Source of the DNA: Aurantimonas sp. 22II-16-19i
GTDB lineage: Bacteria > Pseudomonadota > Alphaproteobacteria > Rhizobiales > Rhizobiaceae
Direction of reading: 5' to 3'
NCBI RefSeq assembly: GCF_002088275.1
Contig: NZ_AQQS01000023.1
Coordinates: 28,508-92,507 of the forward strand
DNA: 64,000 nt
The number at the start of each line of letters is the position of its first letter. The first letter of the stretch is position 1. The notes below the pieces were generated by a model that saw nothing but the letters and a program-made list of their open reading frames with translations, did no database searches and had not been told where the DNA came from. Of the stretch, positions 24,418 through 34,120 are shown in pieces. The translations under genes were made by a program, and so were the position numbers.

Positions 24418-27291
24418 ATGTCACAGCAAGCGGTCGCCAACCGCGTCAACCCCGATGATGCCGGCCATGCCAGCCAGCAGATCGACGTCTCAGGCTTCAT
24501 CGATGCGGGGGGCATCACGGCGAGACTGACGACAATCGCGGAGGCGGACAGCGCGGGCGGTGCCTCGGACGATGCGCGCGCGAAGGTTCTTGCCTTGCTG
24601 CGGGACGCCGTTCGGGAAGCGCGCTCGCGCGTCGAGGAAGCCTTCCGGGAGGATCGCGCCGGCCACGACTGCGCCAGGCGCCTGGCATCGATCCAGGACA
24701 TCCTGATCGAGCGCATCCACGACTACGCCCTCAATCACGTCTTCCCCTCGTCCAATCTCTCCTCCGGCGAGCGCATGGCCATCGTCGCCGTCGGCGGTTA
24801 CGGCCGCGGAACGCTGGCGCCGGGGTCCGATATCGACCTGTTGTTCCTCCTTCCCTACAAGCAGACGGCGCTCGGCGAGCAGGTGGTGGAATATCTCCTC
24901 TATCTGCTCTGGGATCTCGGCTTCAAGGTCGGGCACGCGACCCGCACCGTCGACGAGTGCATCAAGCTGTCCCGCGCCGACATGACGATCAGGACCGCGA
25001 TCCTGGAGCGCTGGCTGATCGTCGGAGACGTGTCGCTCTTCGCCGAACTCGGCGAGCGGTTCCAGCGCGAGGTCGTCGAGGGGACCAGCGAGGAGTTCAT
25101 CGCCGCCAAGCTCGCCGAACGCTCCGCCCGCCACGCCAAGCTCGGCAACACGCGATACCTCGTCGAGCCGAACGTCAAGGAGGGCAAGGGCGGCCTGCGC
25201 GATCTCAACACGCTGTTCTGGATCGCGAAGTATCACTACCGGGTGACGACGACCGAGGCGCTGGCCGAACTCGGCGTCATCTCGCGGCGCGAGCTCAAGC
25301 TGTTCCAGAAGGCCGAGGACTTTCTCTGGGCGGTGCGCTGCCACCTGCATTTCGCCGCCGGCAAGGCGGAAGAGCGCCTCTCTTTCGATCTCCAGCCGGA
25401 GATCGCCGAGCGACTCGGCTACAATGCCCATCCTGGCCTGAAGGACGTCGAGCGCTTCATGAAGCACTACTTCCTGATCGCCAAGGACGTCGGCGATCTG
25501 ACGCGCATCCTCTGCGCGGCGCTGGAAGAGCAGCACGCCAAGCCGGCCCCGGGGATCGCGGGGATCCGCAATCTGGTGCGCAACCTGCGCGGCCGGGCGA
25601 AGAAGATCCCCGGCACGATCGACTTCCACATCGACAACAACCGCATCAACGTTTCCTCGCCGACGGTCTTCCGGGACGATCCGGTGAACCTTATCCGGGT
25701 GTTCCGGCTCGCCGCCTCGAACAACCTCGAATACCATCCCGACACGCTGAAGCTGATCCGCCGCTCGCTTCGGCTGATCAATGGCGAGCTGCGCGACAAT
25801 CGCGAAGCCAACAGCCTGTTTCTCGACGTCCTGACCGACCGGAACAATCCGGAGTTCCACCTTCGCCGGATGAACGAGGCGGGCGTCCTGGGGCGCTTCA
25901 TCCCGGAATTCGGCAAGATCGTCGCGATGATGCAGTTCTCGATGTATCATCACTACACGGTCGACGAGCATCTCCTGCGCACCATCGACAACCTCTCCCG
26001 GATCGAGCGCGGCGACCTGACCATCGACCATCCGATGGCGAGCGAACTCGTCGGCGCGATCAAGGACCGGCGGGCGCTCTACGTGGCGCTGCTTCTCCAC
26101 GACATCGCCAAGGGCCGGCCGGAGGATCACTCGGTCGCCGGCGCGCGGATCGCCCGCCGTCTATGTCCCCGGCTCGGCCTCGACGAACACGAGACCGAAC
26201 TCGTCGCCTGGTTGGTCGAGGACCACCTGGTCATGTCGATGACGGCACAGCAGCGCGACATCAACGACCGCAAGACCATCCTCGACTTCGCCGAGCGGGT
26301 GCGCACGCTCGAGCGGCTGAACCTCCTGATGATCCTCACGGTCTGCGACATCCGCGCGGTCGGCCCCGGCGTCTGGAACGGCTGGAAGGGCCAGCTGCTG
26401 CGCACGCTCTATCTCGAGACCGAGCCGACGCTGACCGGCGGCTTCACCCGCTCGACCCGGGCCGAGCGGCTCGGCGCCTCGCGCGAGCGCCTGGCCGAAC
26501 GCCTCTCGGACTGGAGCGAGGCGGAGCGGGCGGCCTATCTCGACCTCCATTATCCGAACTATTTCCTGACGACGCCTCTCGACGAACAGGTGCGGCACGC
26601 CGCCTTCATCCGCGAGGCCGGGGCGACGGAGCCCCTGAAGACCAGCGTCCGCACCGACAGCTTCCAGGGCATCACCGAAATCATGGTGCTGGCGCCCGAT
26701 CACCCGCGGCTCCTGTCGATCCTTGCCGGCGCCTGCGCCGGGGCCGGGGCCAACATCGCCGACGCCCAGGTCTTCACCATGTCCGACGGCCGCGCGCTCG
26801 ACGTTCTGGTGCTCAACCGGGAATTTGCCCAGGACGCGGACGAGCTGCGCCGCGGCGAGCGCATCTCGGGCTACATCCGCAGCCTGCTGCAGGGCAAGGA
26901 TTCGCGCCGCAAGCTGATCTCGGGGCAGAAATCCAAGCGACCCCCGGCGGCCTTCTCGATCCATCCGAGCGTCAGGGTCGACAACGAGCTGTCGAACCAG
27001 TTCACCGTCGTCGAGATCGAGGGGCTCGACCGGCCGGGGCTCCTGTCCGATCTCACCCGCGCCATGGCCGATCTCAATCTCGACATCCGCTCGGCGCACA
27101 TCTCGACCTATGGCGAGAAGGCGGTCGACGTCTTCTACGTCACCGACCTCCTCGGGACCAAGGTGACCAGCGAGAGCCGCACCGAGCGGATCGTCGCCTG
27201 GCTGACCCATGTCTTCGAAAATCCCGGCTCGGAGCCGATGACCGCCGGGATCCTGTCGGCGGAGAAGGCCTACGGACTGTCCCGTTCATGA
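24418..27291 (+). CDS. glnD: Bifunctional PII uridylyltransferase/uridylyl-removing enzyme GlnD
   Basis: 957 residues; the cytosolic nitrogen-status sensor that uridylylates or deuridylylates PII proteins in response to glutamine. Domains in order: nucleotidyltransferase with GGYGRGTLAPGSDIDLL (about 126-142), the GlnD helical region, the HD phosphohydrolase domain with HHYTVDEHLL (about 509) and LLLHDIAKG (about 558), and two ACT domains starting near 755 (LAPDHPRLLSIL) and 862 (IEGLDRPGLLSDL). The ATG at 24418 is preferred over a TTG six bases earlier. It overlaps murJ by 4 bases. Confidence 0.97.
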   Translation: MSQQAVANRVNPDDAGHASQQIDVSGFIDAGGITARLTTIAEADSAGGASDDARAKVLALLRDAVREARSRVEEAFREDRAGHDCARRLASIQDILIERIHDYALNHVFPSSNLSSGERMAIVAVGGYGRGTLAPGSDIDLLFLLPYKQTALGEQVVEYLLYLLWDLGFKVGHATRTVDECIKLSRADMTIRTAILERWLIVGDVSLFAELGERFQREVVEGTSEEFIAAKLAERSARHAKLGNTRYLVEPNVKEGKGGLRDLNTLFWIAKYHYRVTTTEALAELGVISRRELKLFQKAEDFLWAVRCHLHFAAGKAEERLSFDLQPEIAERLGYNAHPGLKDVERFMKHYFLIAKDVGDLTRILCAALEEQHAKPAPGIAGIRNLVRNLRGRAKKIPGTIDFHIDNNRINVSSPTVFRDDPVNLIRVFRLAASNNLEYHPDTLKLIRRSLRLINGELRDNREANSLFLDVLTDRNNPEFHLRRMNEAGVLGRFIPEFGKIVAMMQFSMYHHYTVDEHLLRTIDNLSRIERGDLTIDHPMASELVGAIKDRRALYVALLLHDIAKGRPEDHSVAGARIARRLCPRLGLDEHETELVAWLVEDHLVMSMTAQQRDINDRKTILDFAERVRTLERLNLLMILTVCDIRAVGPGVWNGWKGQLLRTLYLETEPTLTGGFTRSTRAERLGASRERLAERLSDWSEAERAAYLDLHYPNYFLTTPLDEQVRHAAFIREAGATEPLKTSVRTDSFQGITEIMVLAPDHPRLLSILAGACAGAGANIADAQVFTMSDGRALDVLVLNREFAQDADELRRGERISGYIRSLLQGKDSRRKLISGQKSKRPPAAFSIHPSVRVDNELSNQFTVVEIEGLDRPGLLSDLTRAMADLNLDIRSAHISTYGEKAVDVFYVTDLLGTKVTSESRTERIVAWLTHVFENPGSEPMTAGILSAEKAYGLSRS

Positions 27292-28928
27292 GCCTCCTGT
27301 CGAAGTTCGCGACCGTCGGCGGAGCGACCCTCGTCAGCCGCATCTTCGGCTTCGCCCGCGAGATGCTGATGGCCTCGGCGCTCGGCGTCGGTCCGGTCGC
27401 CGACGCCTTCAACCTGGCCTTTCGCTTTCCCAACCTGTTTCGCCGGCTCTTCGCCGAAGGCGCCTTCAACGCGGCCTTCATCCCGCTGTTTGCGCGGTCG
27501 CTCGAAGAGGAGGGCGAGGAGGGAGCCCGGCGCTTCGCCTCGGAGGTCTTCTCGACGCTCTTCGTCATTTTGACCGGGCTGACGGTGCTGGCGATGATCT
27601 TCATGCCCTTCCTGGTGAAGACGATCATCGCGCCCGGCCTTGCGGTCTGCATGGACGACCCGGAGGCCGGCGGAGCGGTGATCTCCTGCGCCGACCGCTA
27701 CGACGTCACGGTCGCCTTCTCGCGCATCATGTTTCCCTATCTCGCCTGCATGTCGCTGATGGCGATGGTGTCGGGCATCCTCAACGCGTTTCGCCGATTC
27801 TTTGCCGCCGCCGCGGCGCCGACGCTGCTCAACTTCATCCTGATCGCGGTGCTCGGCTATGCTCTGCACGTCGATGCCGACAAGCCGACCATCGGCTTCA
27901 TGATGAGTTGGGGCGTACTCGCCGCCGGCTTTGCCCAGCTCCTCATGGTGGCTGTCGCCATGCGGTTGGCCGGCTTTGGCGTCGCCATGCGGCGCCCGCG
28001 CTGGACGAAGGGCCTGAAGCGGCTCCTGATCCTTGCCGGCCCCGCCGCACTGATCGGCGGCATCACCCAGATCAACCTGTTCGTCGGCCAGGCGATCGCC
28101 TCGTTCAAGCCGGGCGCGGTGTCGATCCTGCAATATGCCGACCGGCCCTACCAGCTCCCGCTCGGCATGGTCGGCGTCGCCATCGGCGTCGTCCTCCTGC
28201 CGGAACTGGCGCGGGCGCTGAAGGCCGGCCATCTGCGCGAGGCGCAACACACCCAGAACCGCAGCCTGGAATTCGCGCTGTTCCTCACCGTGCCGGCGGC
28301 CGTCGCGCTGTTCCTGATCCCCGAGCCGATCATCCGGCTGATCTACGAGCGCGGCGAATTCGAACCCGAGGCGACACGCGCCGTCGCAGCCGTCCTCGGG
28401 CTCTACGCCCTCGGCCTGCCGGCCTTCGTGATGATCAAGGTGTTCTCTCCCGGCTATTTCGCGCGCGAGGACACCAAGACGCCGATGATCGCCACGCTGA
28501 TCTCGGCCGGCGCCAACATCGTTCTCTCCCTCGGCCTGTTCTGGCTCCTCGCCGAGCGTGGCATCGCGCTCGCCACCACCATCGCCGGCTGGCTCAATGC
28601 CGGCCTCCTGTTCCTCGGGCTTTATCGACGCGGCCTTTGGGAAATCGACCGCGCCTTGCTGAAGCGGGCCTTCCTCGTCTGCCTCTGTTCGGCCGTCATG
28701 GGCGTCGTCCTGATCTTCGGCCTCATCGAGCTTTCGCCATGGCTGGGTTCCGACGACGGCGTGCACCGCCAGCTGCCGGCGCTGGGCGCGCTGGTGCTTG
28801 CGGCGATGGCGATCTATTTCGGTCTCGCCTTTCTCACCGGTGCGGCCGACCGCAGCCAGCTGATGACCCTGATGCGGCGGCGGCGGCGGCAGGCCGCTCC
28901 ATCGGCCACCAAGCCGGAGGACGAATGA
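27288..28928 (+). CDS. murJ: Lipid II flippase MurJ
   Basis: 546-residue polytopic inner-membrane protein of the MOP superfamily with about 14 membrane segments. It moves lipid II to the periplasmic face for peptidoglycan synthesis. It begins with SRIFGFAREMLMASALG and has the AFRFPNLFRRLFAEGAFNAAFIP block and the YADRPYQLPLGMVGVAIG block characteristic of MurJ. The ATG overlaps the glnD stop by 4 bases, and the stop overlaps the next gene by 4 bases. glnD-murJ is a common rhizobial pair. Confidence 0.96.
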   Translation: MSLLSKFATVGGATLVSRIFGFAREMLMASALGVGPVADAFNLAFRFPNLFRRLFAEGAFNAAFIPLFARSLEEEGEEGARRFASEVFSTLFVILTGLTVLAMIFMPFLVKTIIAPGLAVCMDDPEAGGAVISCADRYDVTVAFSRIMFPYLACMSLMAMVSGILNAFRRFFAAAAAPTLLNFILIAVLGYALHVDADKPTIGFMMSWGVLAAGFAQLLMVAVAMRLAGFGVAMRRPRWTKGLKRLLILAGPAALIGGITQINLFVGQAIASFKPGAVSILQYADRPYQLPLGMVGVAIGVVLLPELARALKAGHLREAQHTQNRSLEFALFLTVPAAVALFLIPEPIIRLIYERGEFEPEATRAVAAVLGLYALGLPAFVMIKVFSPGYFAREDTKTPMIATLISAGANIVLSLGLFWLLAERGIALATTIAGWLNAGLLFLGLYRRGLWEIDRALLKRAFLVCLCSAVMGVVLIFGLIELSPWLGSDDGVHRQLPALGALVLAAMAIYFGLAFLTGAADRSQLMTLMRRRRRQAAPSATKPEDE

Positions 28929-29317
28929 GCCGGACCCGGATCGCTCGCGTCGCACTCGTCGTCGAGGACTATGAGCTGGCGATCGACTGGTTCCAACGCT
29001 GCCTCGATTTCGCCCTCGTCGAGGATACGCCGCTCGGGCAGGGCAAGCGCTGGGTGCGCGTCGCGCCGAAGGATGGCGTCGGCGCAGAGCTTCTGCTGGC
29101 AAAAGCGGCGAATGAGGAGCAACGAAGCGTCGTCGGGAAGCAGGGCGGCGGCCGCGTCTTCCTGTTCCTCGAAACGGAGGATTTCGCCCGGGATCATGCG
29201 CGCATGATGGCCGCCGGCGTGCATTTCTTGGAAGAACCGCGGGTCGAGCCCTATGGCACGGTGGCCGTCTTCGAGGATCTCTGCGGCAATCGCTGGGATC
29301 TCATCGAGCCAGCCTGA
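28925..29317 (+). CDS. VOC-family (glyoxalase-like) protein
   Basis: 130-residue vicinal oxygen chelate protein with one paired beta-alpha-beta-beta-beta unit. It begins with RIARVALVVEDYELAIDWF and ends with VAVFEDLCGNRWDLIEP, where the final glutamates are the usual metal ligands. The substrate is unknown; stand-alone VOC proteins include dioxygenases, lyases and resistance proteins. It is translationally coupled to murJ by a 4-base overlap and converges on trmB with a 3-base gap. Confidence 0.85.
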   Translation: MSRTRIARVALVVEDYELAIDWFQRCLDFALVEDTPLGQGKRWVRVAPKDGVGAELLLAKAANEEQRSVVGKQGGGRVFLFLETEDFARDHARMMAAGVHFLEEPRVEPYGTVAVFEDLCGNRWDLIEPA

Positions 29318-29320
29318 GGC

Positions 29321-30028
29321 TTAAACTTCGAGCTGCCGGAACGTGAGATAAGCCGGCCTGCGCCCCTCGCGGATCGCCTTGGCCTCGTAACGCGTGCCAG
29401 GCCAGCCGGCATAGGGCATGTGCCAGTCGGCCGGACGCGTGGCGGTCCATGCGAAGGCGGGATGATCGGCGACGTGGCGCAGCGTCCAGTTGACGTAGGT
29501 GTCGATGTCGGATGCGAAGCGGAAGATCCCGCCGGGCTTCAGCACCCGGGCGAAGCGGTCGAGATTGCGCGCGCTGACGAACCGTCGCTTGAAGTGCTTC
29601 TTCTTCGGCCAGGGGTCGGGATAGTTGAGGTCGATGGCGTCAAGGCAGGCGTCCGGCAGCCAGTCGAGCAGCAGCGTGGCGTCGTCGCCATAGAGGCGAA
29701 GATTGCCGCGCGGAGCATCCTCCAGCGCCGACAGCAGCTTGGCCATGCCGTTGACGAAGGGCTCGACGCCGATGAAGCCGCAGGCCGGATCCTCACCGGC
29801 ACGGTGGAGGAGATGCTCGCCGCCGCCGAAGCCGATCTCCAGGCGCGTCCGCTCGACGGGGACCTGGAACAGCTCCGCCAGATCGCCCGGCGCCGGCCGC
29901 GACAGATCCAACCCCAGCACCGGCAACCGCTCGTTCAGGAGGTCGACCTGGTGCTGTCTGAGCTTCGGCCCCTTGAGCCGACCGAAGAAGGCTTCACGAC
30001 GACGTTCCGGGCGGCCCTCCGCGACCAT
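29321..30028 (-). CDS. trmB: tRNA (guanine-N7-)-methyltransferase
   Basis: 235-residue class I SAM-dependent enzyme that makes m7G46 in the variable loop of tRNA. The SAM-binding motif is [12 protein letters not shown], followed by FIGVEPF. The TrmB signature [15 protein letters not shown] and the C-terminal SDIDTYVNW and GTRYEAKA blocks are present. I chose ATG 30028 (GGAG nine bases upstream); an ATG at 30064 lies inside a dispersed repeat and is less likely. It is separated from metK by a terminator, so it probably has its own promoter. Confidence 0.92.
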   Translation of the reverse strand: MVAEGRPERRREAFFGRLKGPKLRQHQVDLLNERLPVLGLDLSRPAPGDLAELFQVPVERTRLEIGFGGGEHLLHRAGEDPACGFIGVEPFVNGMAKLLSALEDAPRGNLRLYGDDATLLLDWLPDACLDAIDLNYPDPWPKKKHFKRRFVSARNLDRFARVLKPGGIFRFASDIDTYVNWTLRHVADHPAFAWTATRPADWHMPYAGWPGTRYEAKAIREGRRPAYLTFRQLEV

Positions 30029-30055
30029 GGTCGAATGCTCCGTTCTATCATCTTG

Positions 30056-30112
30056 TTGTCGCATGATCTTTTCCGAAAACCGGTTCCCACTCTTCGGGAT
30101 CATGCTCTGGGC
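30056..30112 (-). repeat. Dispersed GAGCATGATC...GATCATGC rhizobial repeat
   Basis: Minus strand reads GAGCATGATCCCGAAGAGTG, then GGAACCGGTTTTCGGAAAAG and ATCATGC. The element is imperfectly palindromic (GCATGATC / GATCATGC ends, CCGGTTTTCGG centre). This is a highly repeated intergenic element in many Rhizobiales genomes. It lies in the 5' region of trmB. Confidence 0.65.
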
Positions 30113-30172
30113 GATCATCCCGAGGATCCGGCCCTTCGCCGCGATCGTCTCGCCTGCGCCCGACAACGCAAA

Positions 30173-30194
30173 GGGCCCGGCGCTGGCCGGGCCC
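30173..30194 (-). terminator. Terminator of metK
   Basis: Minus strand GGGCCCGGC-CAGC-GCCGGGCCC followed by TTTGCGTT, 64 bases after the metK stop. Confidence 0.65.
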
Positions 30195-30257
30195 TGATGA
30201 CAGTCAGGCATCTCACGGCGTCCCGACGATGGCCGGGACGCCATGGTGAGGTTTTCC

Positions 30258-31523
30258 TCAGCCCTTCAGCGCCGCCTTCAGCTTCGGCGCGAGATCGGTC
30301 TTCTCCCAGGAGAAGGATCCGTCGCGGCCGGGCTTGCGGCCGAAATGGCCGTAGGAGGCGGTCTTGGCGTAGATCGGCTTGTTGAGGTCGAGATGCTTGC
30401 GGATGCCGGTGGGCGACAGGTCCATCGCCGCGCGGATCGCCTTTTCGACCTGCTCTTCGGTGACGTTGTTGCCGCTTTCGTGCAGGTTCACGTAGACCGA
30501 GACCGGCTGGGCGACGCCGATCGCATAGGCGATCTGGATCGTGCACTTCTCGGCGAGACCGGCCGCGACGACGTTCTTGGCGAGGTAGCGCGCCGCATAG
30601 GCGGCCGAACGGTCGACCTTGGTCGTGTCCTTGCCGGAGAAGGCGCCGCCGCCATGGGGTGCCGCGCCGCCATAGGTGTCGACGATGATCTTGCGGCCGG
30701 TGAGGCCGGCGTCGCCGTCGGGGCCGCCGATCACGAACTTGCCGGTCGGGTTGATGTACCAGACGCAGTTCTCGGCGATCGGCAGATCACCCATCGCCTC
30801 GCGGATATAGGGCTCGACGACCTGGCGGACCTTGGCCGAATCCCACGTCGGGTCGACATGCTGGGTCGACAGGACGATCGAGGTCACCTCGGCGGGGTTA
30901 CCGTTCTCGTAGCGGATCGTCACCTGGCTCTTGGCGTCCGGGCCGAGCTTGGCGGCTTCGCCTTCGCCGGACTTGCGGGCGGCGGCGAGCAGTTCGAGGA
31001 TCTTGTGCGAGTAGAAGATCGGCGCCGGCATCAGCTCCGGCGTCTCCTTGCAGGCGTAGCCGAACATGATGCCCTGGTCGCCGGCGCCTTCCTCGATCTC
31101 GTTGGAGCCGTCCTTGTCGCGGATCTCATGGGCCTTGTCGACGCCCTGGGCGATGTCGGCGGACTGGGAGTGCAGGAGCACGTCGATCTTGCAGGTCTTC
31201 CAGTGGAAGCCGTCCTGCTCATAGCCGATGTCGCGGATCGCGCGGCGGGCAGCCGACTTGAAGCGCGAGGGATTGATGACTTCCTTGCCGTTCTTGTCGG
31301 TCTTCATCAGCGAGGGCGGCAGACGGACTTCGCCGGCGATGACGACGCGGTTGGTCGTCGCGAGGGTCTCGCATGCGATGCGCACCGACCAGGGATCGAC
31401 GCCGCCTTTCTTCGCTTCCCGGTAGACCAGATCGACGATCTCGTCGGAGATCCGGTCGCAGACCTTGTCGGGATGACCCTCGGAGACGCTCTCGCTGGTG
31501 AATAGATAGTCCATGCGCTGCAT
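30258..31523 (-). CDS. metK: S-adenosylmethionine synthase
   Basis: 421-residue cytosolic enzyme making SAM from methionine and ATP, slightly longer than the 385-400 usual because of internal insertions common in alphaproteobacteria. Family motifs include [17 protein letters not shown] at the N-terminus, [12 protein letters not shown], and the P-loop-like [19 protein letters not shown]. The ATG at 31523 has GAGGGA seven bases upstream. It lies downstream of the HTH regulator, the usual rhizobial order. A 190-base leader with a long inverted repeat precedes it. Confidence 0.97.
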   Translation of the reverse strand: MQRMDYLFTSESVSEGHPDKVCDRISDEIVDLVYREAKKGGVDPWSVRIACETLATTNRVVIAGEVRLPPSLMKTDKNGKEVINPSRFKSAARRAIRDIGYEQDGFHWKTCKIDVLLHSQSADIAQGVDKAHEIRDKDGSNEIEEGAGDQGIMFGYACKETPELMPAPIFYSHKILELLAAARKSGEGEAAKLGPDAKSQVTIRYENGNPAEVTSIVLSTQHVDPTWDSAKVRQVVEPYIREAMGDLPIAENCVWYINPTGKFVIGGPDGDAGLTGRKIIVDTYGGAAPHGGGAFSGKDTTKVDRSAAYAARYLAKNVVAAGLAEKCTIQIAYAIGVAQPVSVYVNLHESGNNVTEEQVEKAIRAAMDLSPTGIRKHLDLNKPIYAKTASYGHFGRKPGRDGSFSWEKTDLAPKLKAALKG

Positions 31524-31546
31524 TCGATGTTCCCTCTTCTGGGGCT

Positions 31547-31592
31547 GTGCGACCGGCCAAGCAGATCCCCTCCGCTTTCATACGGGTCGCAC
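31547..31592 (-). promoter_or_regulatory. Inverted repeat in the metK leader
   Basis: GTGCGACC and GGTCGCAC form an 8-bp perfect stem enclosing 30 bases, 24-69 bases upstream of the metK start. The enclosed part contains GGAGGGGATC. It could be a folded leader or an attenuating structure. It does not fit the SAM-II or SAM/SAH riboswitch patterns I know. A weak TTGACC -35 lies further upstream at 31673-31668. Confidence 0.35.
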
Positions 31593-31712
31593 GCCGGCTC
31601 GGATAAGAATGATCGGGGAGTGATATTCCCGGTGGCCGCAGCGGGGTTTGGGCCAAGGCCGTGGCAAGGTCAAGCCACAAGAGCGGTCGAAAACGCCCGA
31701 TTTGCGGGATTC

Positions 31713-32138
31713 TTACGTTTTGGAACCGTCGTCGGAGCCGTCCGCCAGGGTGCGCACGAGGTCGATGACGCGCTTGCGAACCTTCGGATCGGCGATCTTG
31801 ACGAAGGCGCGATTGAGCTGCAGTCCCTCGGATGTCGACAGGAAATCAACGACGTAGTCCGAGCCGCTTTCCTGCAGGCCGGCGCCCGAACTGGCCGAAG
31901 AGCCGGGTGCGTCCTCGAAGAAATACGAGACCGACACGTTAAGGACGTCGGAAATGTTCTGAAGGCGGCTCGCACCGATGCGGTTCGAGCCCTTTTCATA
32001 TTTCTGGACCTGCTGGAATGTGATGCCGAGCGCCTCGCCCAGCTTCTCCTGGCTCATGCCGAGCATGGTGCGCCGCAGCCGGACCCGGGAACCTACATGC
32101 GTGTCGATGGGGTTCGGCTTCTTCTTGCTCTCCTGCAT
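31713..32138 (-). CDS. XRE-family transcriptional regulator, PraR/PhrR-like
   Basis: 141 residues. The N-terminal helix-turn-helix of the Cro/C1 type covers about 14-72 (VGSRVRLRRTMLGMSQEKLG, ITFQQVQKYEKGSNRI). The C-terminal 60 residues include LNRAFVKIADPKVRKRVIDLV, typical of the alphaproteobacterial PraR/PhrR group. These regulators control biofilm, symbiosis and persistence genes in rhizobia. The position immediately upstream of metK on the same strand matches the rhizobial arrangement. Self-regulation is likely but no operator was identified. Confidence 0.85.
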   Translation of the reverse strand: MQESKKKPNPIDTHVGSRVRLRRTMLGMSQEKLGEALGITFQQVQKYEKGSNRIGASRLQNISDVLNVSVSYFFEDAPGSSASSGAGLQESGSDYVVDFLSTSEGLQLNRAFVKIADPKVRKRVIDLVRTLADGSDDGSKT

Positions 32139-32278
32139 CGCTCACGCCTTTTCGCTTCGGATCTCAACGTCGCGGCCGGGCCGGAAGATCAATCGACGAG
32201 AGGCCGTCCGTCCTCTCCTGAACAAAATTCAGAACCCCTTAGGATGTTCAAAGGGCGTCGCCCATTCGCGATGCCTTG

Positions 32279-33982
32279 TCAATCGGTTTGCCGACTGATC
32301 AATGCCCGGCCGCCCATGCCGGCGAGAAAAGTTGCAGTCAGCACCATCAAAAAGGGAAGATTTCCAAGGCGGGAATATGGCGTTGCGGCCGCAGCCGTCG
32401 GAAGCCGGGACTCGATCGTGCCGGTCGAACCCAGGGCCAGGGCGTCGATCTCGCGGCCATAGGGATCGGTGACCACCGAGATGCCGGTATTGGCGGCGCG
32501 CACCAGCGGCAGGCCGACGGCAACGGCGGAGAGCTCTGCCAGCCTCAGATGCTGGTAGGGACCGGGCGTCGCGCCGAACCAGCCGTCATTGGTGTCGTTG
32601 ACGAGGAAGCCGGGGCGCTCCTCGTTCGCGGCGCCGGCGATCTCGGACGGGAAGATCGCCTCGTAGCAGACCAGAGGCAGGAAGGACGGGGCGCCGTCGA
32701 GGCTGACCGGGCCGCCTCTGGCGCCTGCCGAAAAGCCGCCGGGCATTTGCGTCAGGTTCATGATGCCGTGGCGCTCGAAGAAGGCGCCGTAGGGCATGTA
32801 TTCGCCGAAGGGCACGAGGTGGACCTTGTCACGGGCATCGACGATCTCGCCATTGTCGTCGACGACGAGGACCGAATTGTAGAGCCGTTCGCCGCCCGAG
32901 GCGAGCGGTTCGACGCGCGGCGCCCCGGCGATCAGCGTCTCGCCCGGCTGGATCAGCTCGGCCAGTCTCGCCACCGCCTCGGGTCGCTCGGTGAGGACGA
33001 AGGGGATGGAGGATTCCGGCCAGACGATCAGCGTCTGCATGGCCGGCCGGACGCCGAGCACTGCTGCGCCGGTCCCTGTCCCGGAGGCTGCGCCGGACGG
33101 CGTTGCCGCCGCCTCGCGGGCGGCGCGGCCCTTTTCGGTCACGGCGATCTGGCGGGCGAAGATCCGCTGGGCGGCGGCCTCGTCGAACTTGTCGGACTGG
33201 GCGATGTTCGCCTGGACGACGCTGATCTGCACGCCCTCCACATAGCCGGTCGGATGGGAAGCGAGCCGCCAGGCGCCGAAGCCTGCATGGCCGGCAACGA
33301 GGACGAGGGCGAGGGCCAGCACCGGAAACCGGCCGCGCCGGTCGGCGATCACCGCGGGCGCGGAGAACACGATCACCGCAACGACGCTCAGCCCGTGAAC
33401 GCCGAAGAGGCTCACCGACTGCATCAGCATCGGCGTTGGAGCCGCGAGGACGCCGATCTCGTTCCAGGGAAAGCCGGTGAGGACGAAGGACCGCAGCCAC
33501 TCGAACAGGCCGAAGGCGGCGGCGAGGATCAGGATGCGGAAGGCGCTGTCGGACCAGAACCGCCGCGCCAGCATGGTCGCAAGGCCGAAATAGACGGCGA
33601 GGACGGCCGGCAAGCCGAAGACGGCGAAGGGAATGAACACGGCGAAGGCGGCCGCATCCACCAGCATGGCGCTGCCGAGCCACCACAGGCCGGCGACGAA
33701 GTAGCCGAAGCCGAACAGCCAGCCGATCCAGAAGTCGGCCAGGAGCGTGCGAACCAGCGTCGGTCGGGCGCCGATGCCGTCGAGCAGCCACACGAGGATG
33801 GGAAAGGCGATGAAAGCGGCGGCGGGAAAATCGACCGGCGGCAGCGCGATGGCCGCAAACGCGCCGGCCGCGATGGCAAGGACGATGCGCGGCAGGCCCT
33901 CGAGCAGCATGACGCGGCCCGCCAGGCGGTCGACGAACCACCCCGCGCCCCTGTCCTCACTCTGGCTGATCGCTGCGCCCAC
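32279..33982 (-). CDS. lnt: Apolipoprotein N-acyltransferase
   Basis: 567 residues from the GTG chosen here; inner-membrane enzyme that N-acylates the lipobox cysteine of lipoproteins. An N-terminal block of about six membrane segments is followed by a periplasmic nitrilase domain with the catalytic triad visible: Glu in WPESSIPF, Lys in DKVHLVPFGEYMPYG, Cys in LVCYEAIFP. A C-terminal membrane segment ends the protein. The start is uncertain: GTG 33982, TTG 34042 and ATG 33910 are in frame. GTG gives a length like homologues. It contains an Ala/Gly-rich insertion in the nitrilase domain before the Glu. Confidence 0.93.
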   Translation of the reverse strand: MGAAISQSEDRGAGWFVDRLAGRVMLLEGLPRIVLAIAAGAFAAIALPPVDFPAAAFIAFPILVWLLDGIGARPTLVRTLLADFWIGWLFGFGYFVAGLWWLGSAMLVDAAAFAVFIPFAVFGLPAVLAVYFGLATMLARRFWSDSAFRILILAAAFGLFEWLRSFVLTGFPWNEIGVLAAPTPMLMQSVSLFGVHGLSVVAVIVFSAPAVIADRRGRFPVLALALVLVAGHAGFGAWRLASHPTGYVEGVQISVVQANIAQSDKFDEAAAQRIFARQIAVTEKGRAAREAAATPSGAASGTGTGAAVLGVRPAMQTLIVWPESSIPFVLTERPEAVARLAELIQPGETLIAGAPRVEPLASGGERLYNSVLVVDDNGEIVDARDKVHLVPFGEYMPYGAFFERHGIMNLTQMPGGFSAGARGGPVSLDGAPSFLPLVCYEAIFPSEIAGAANEERPGFLVNDTNDGWFGATPGPYQHLRLAELSAVAVGLPLVRAANTGISVVTDPYGREIDALALGSTGTIESRLPTAAAATPYSRLGNLPFLMVLTATFLAGMGGRALISRQTD

Positions 33983-34120
33983 CGGCCCCCGCCCGCAGAA
34001 ATTTCCCGGGCCTGAAGGATCCCGGCCAATCCGTGACCGCAATACAAGAGACCGGCATCAGACGCCAGCCGGCTTTTCCGAGGCTGTCTCTCCGACGGCG
34101 TCCGATTGCCGGCCTTGCGT

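Noticed and set aside
24957..27287. N-terminal 777 codons of a long plus-strand frame
   Set aside because: It overlaps glnD in another frame. Only the part from 27288 is real (murJ).
31524..31712. Known SAM riboswitch (SAM-II or SAM/SAH) upstream of metK
   Set aside because: The conserved loop and pseudoknot sequences I know for these classes are not present; only an inverted repeat is seen.
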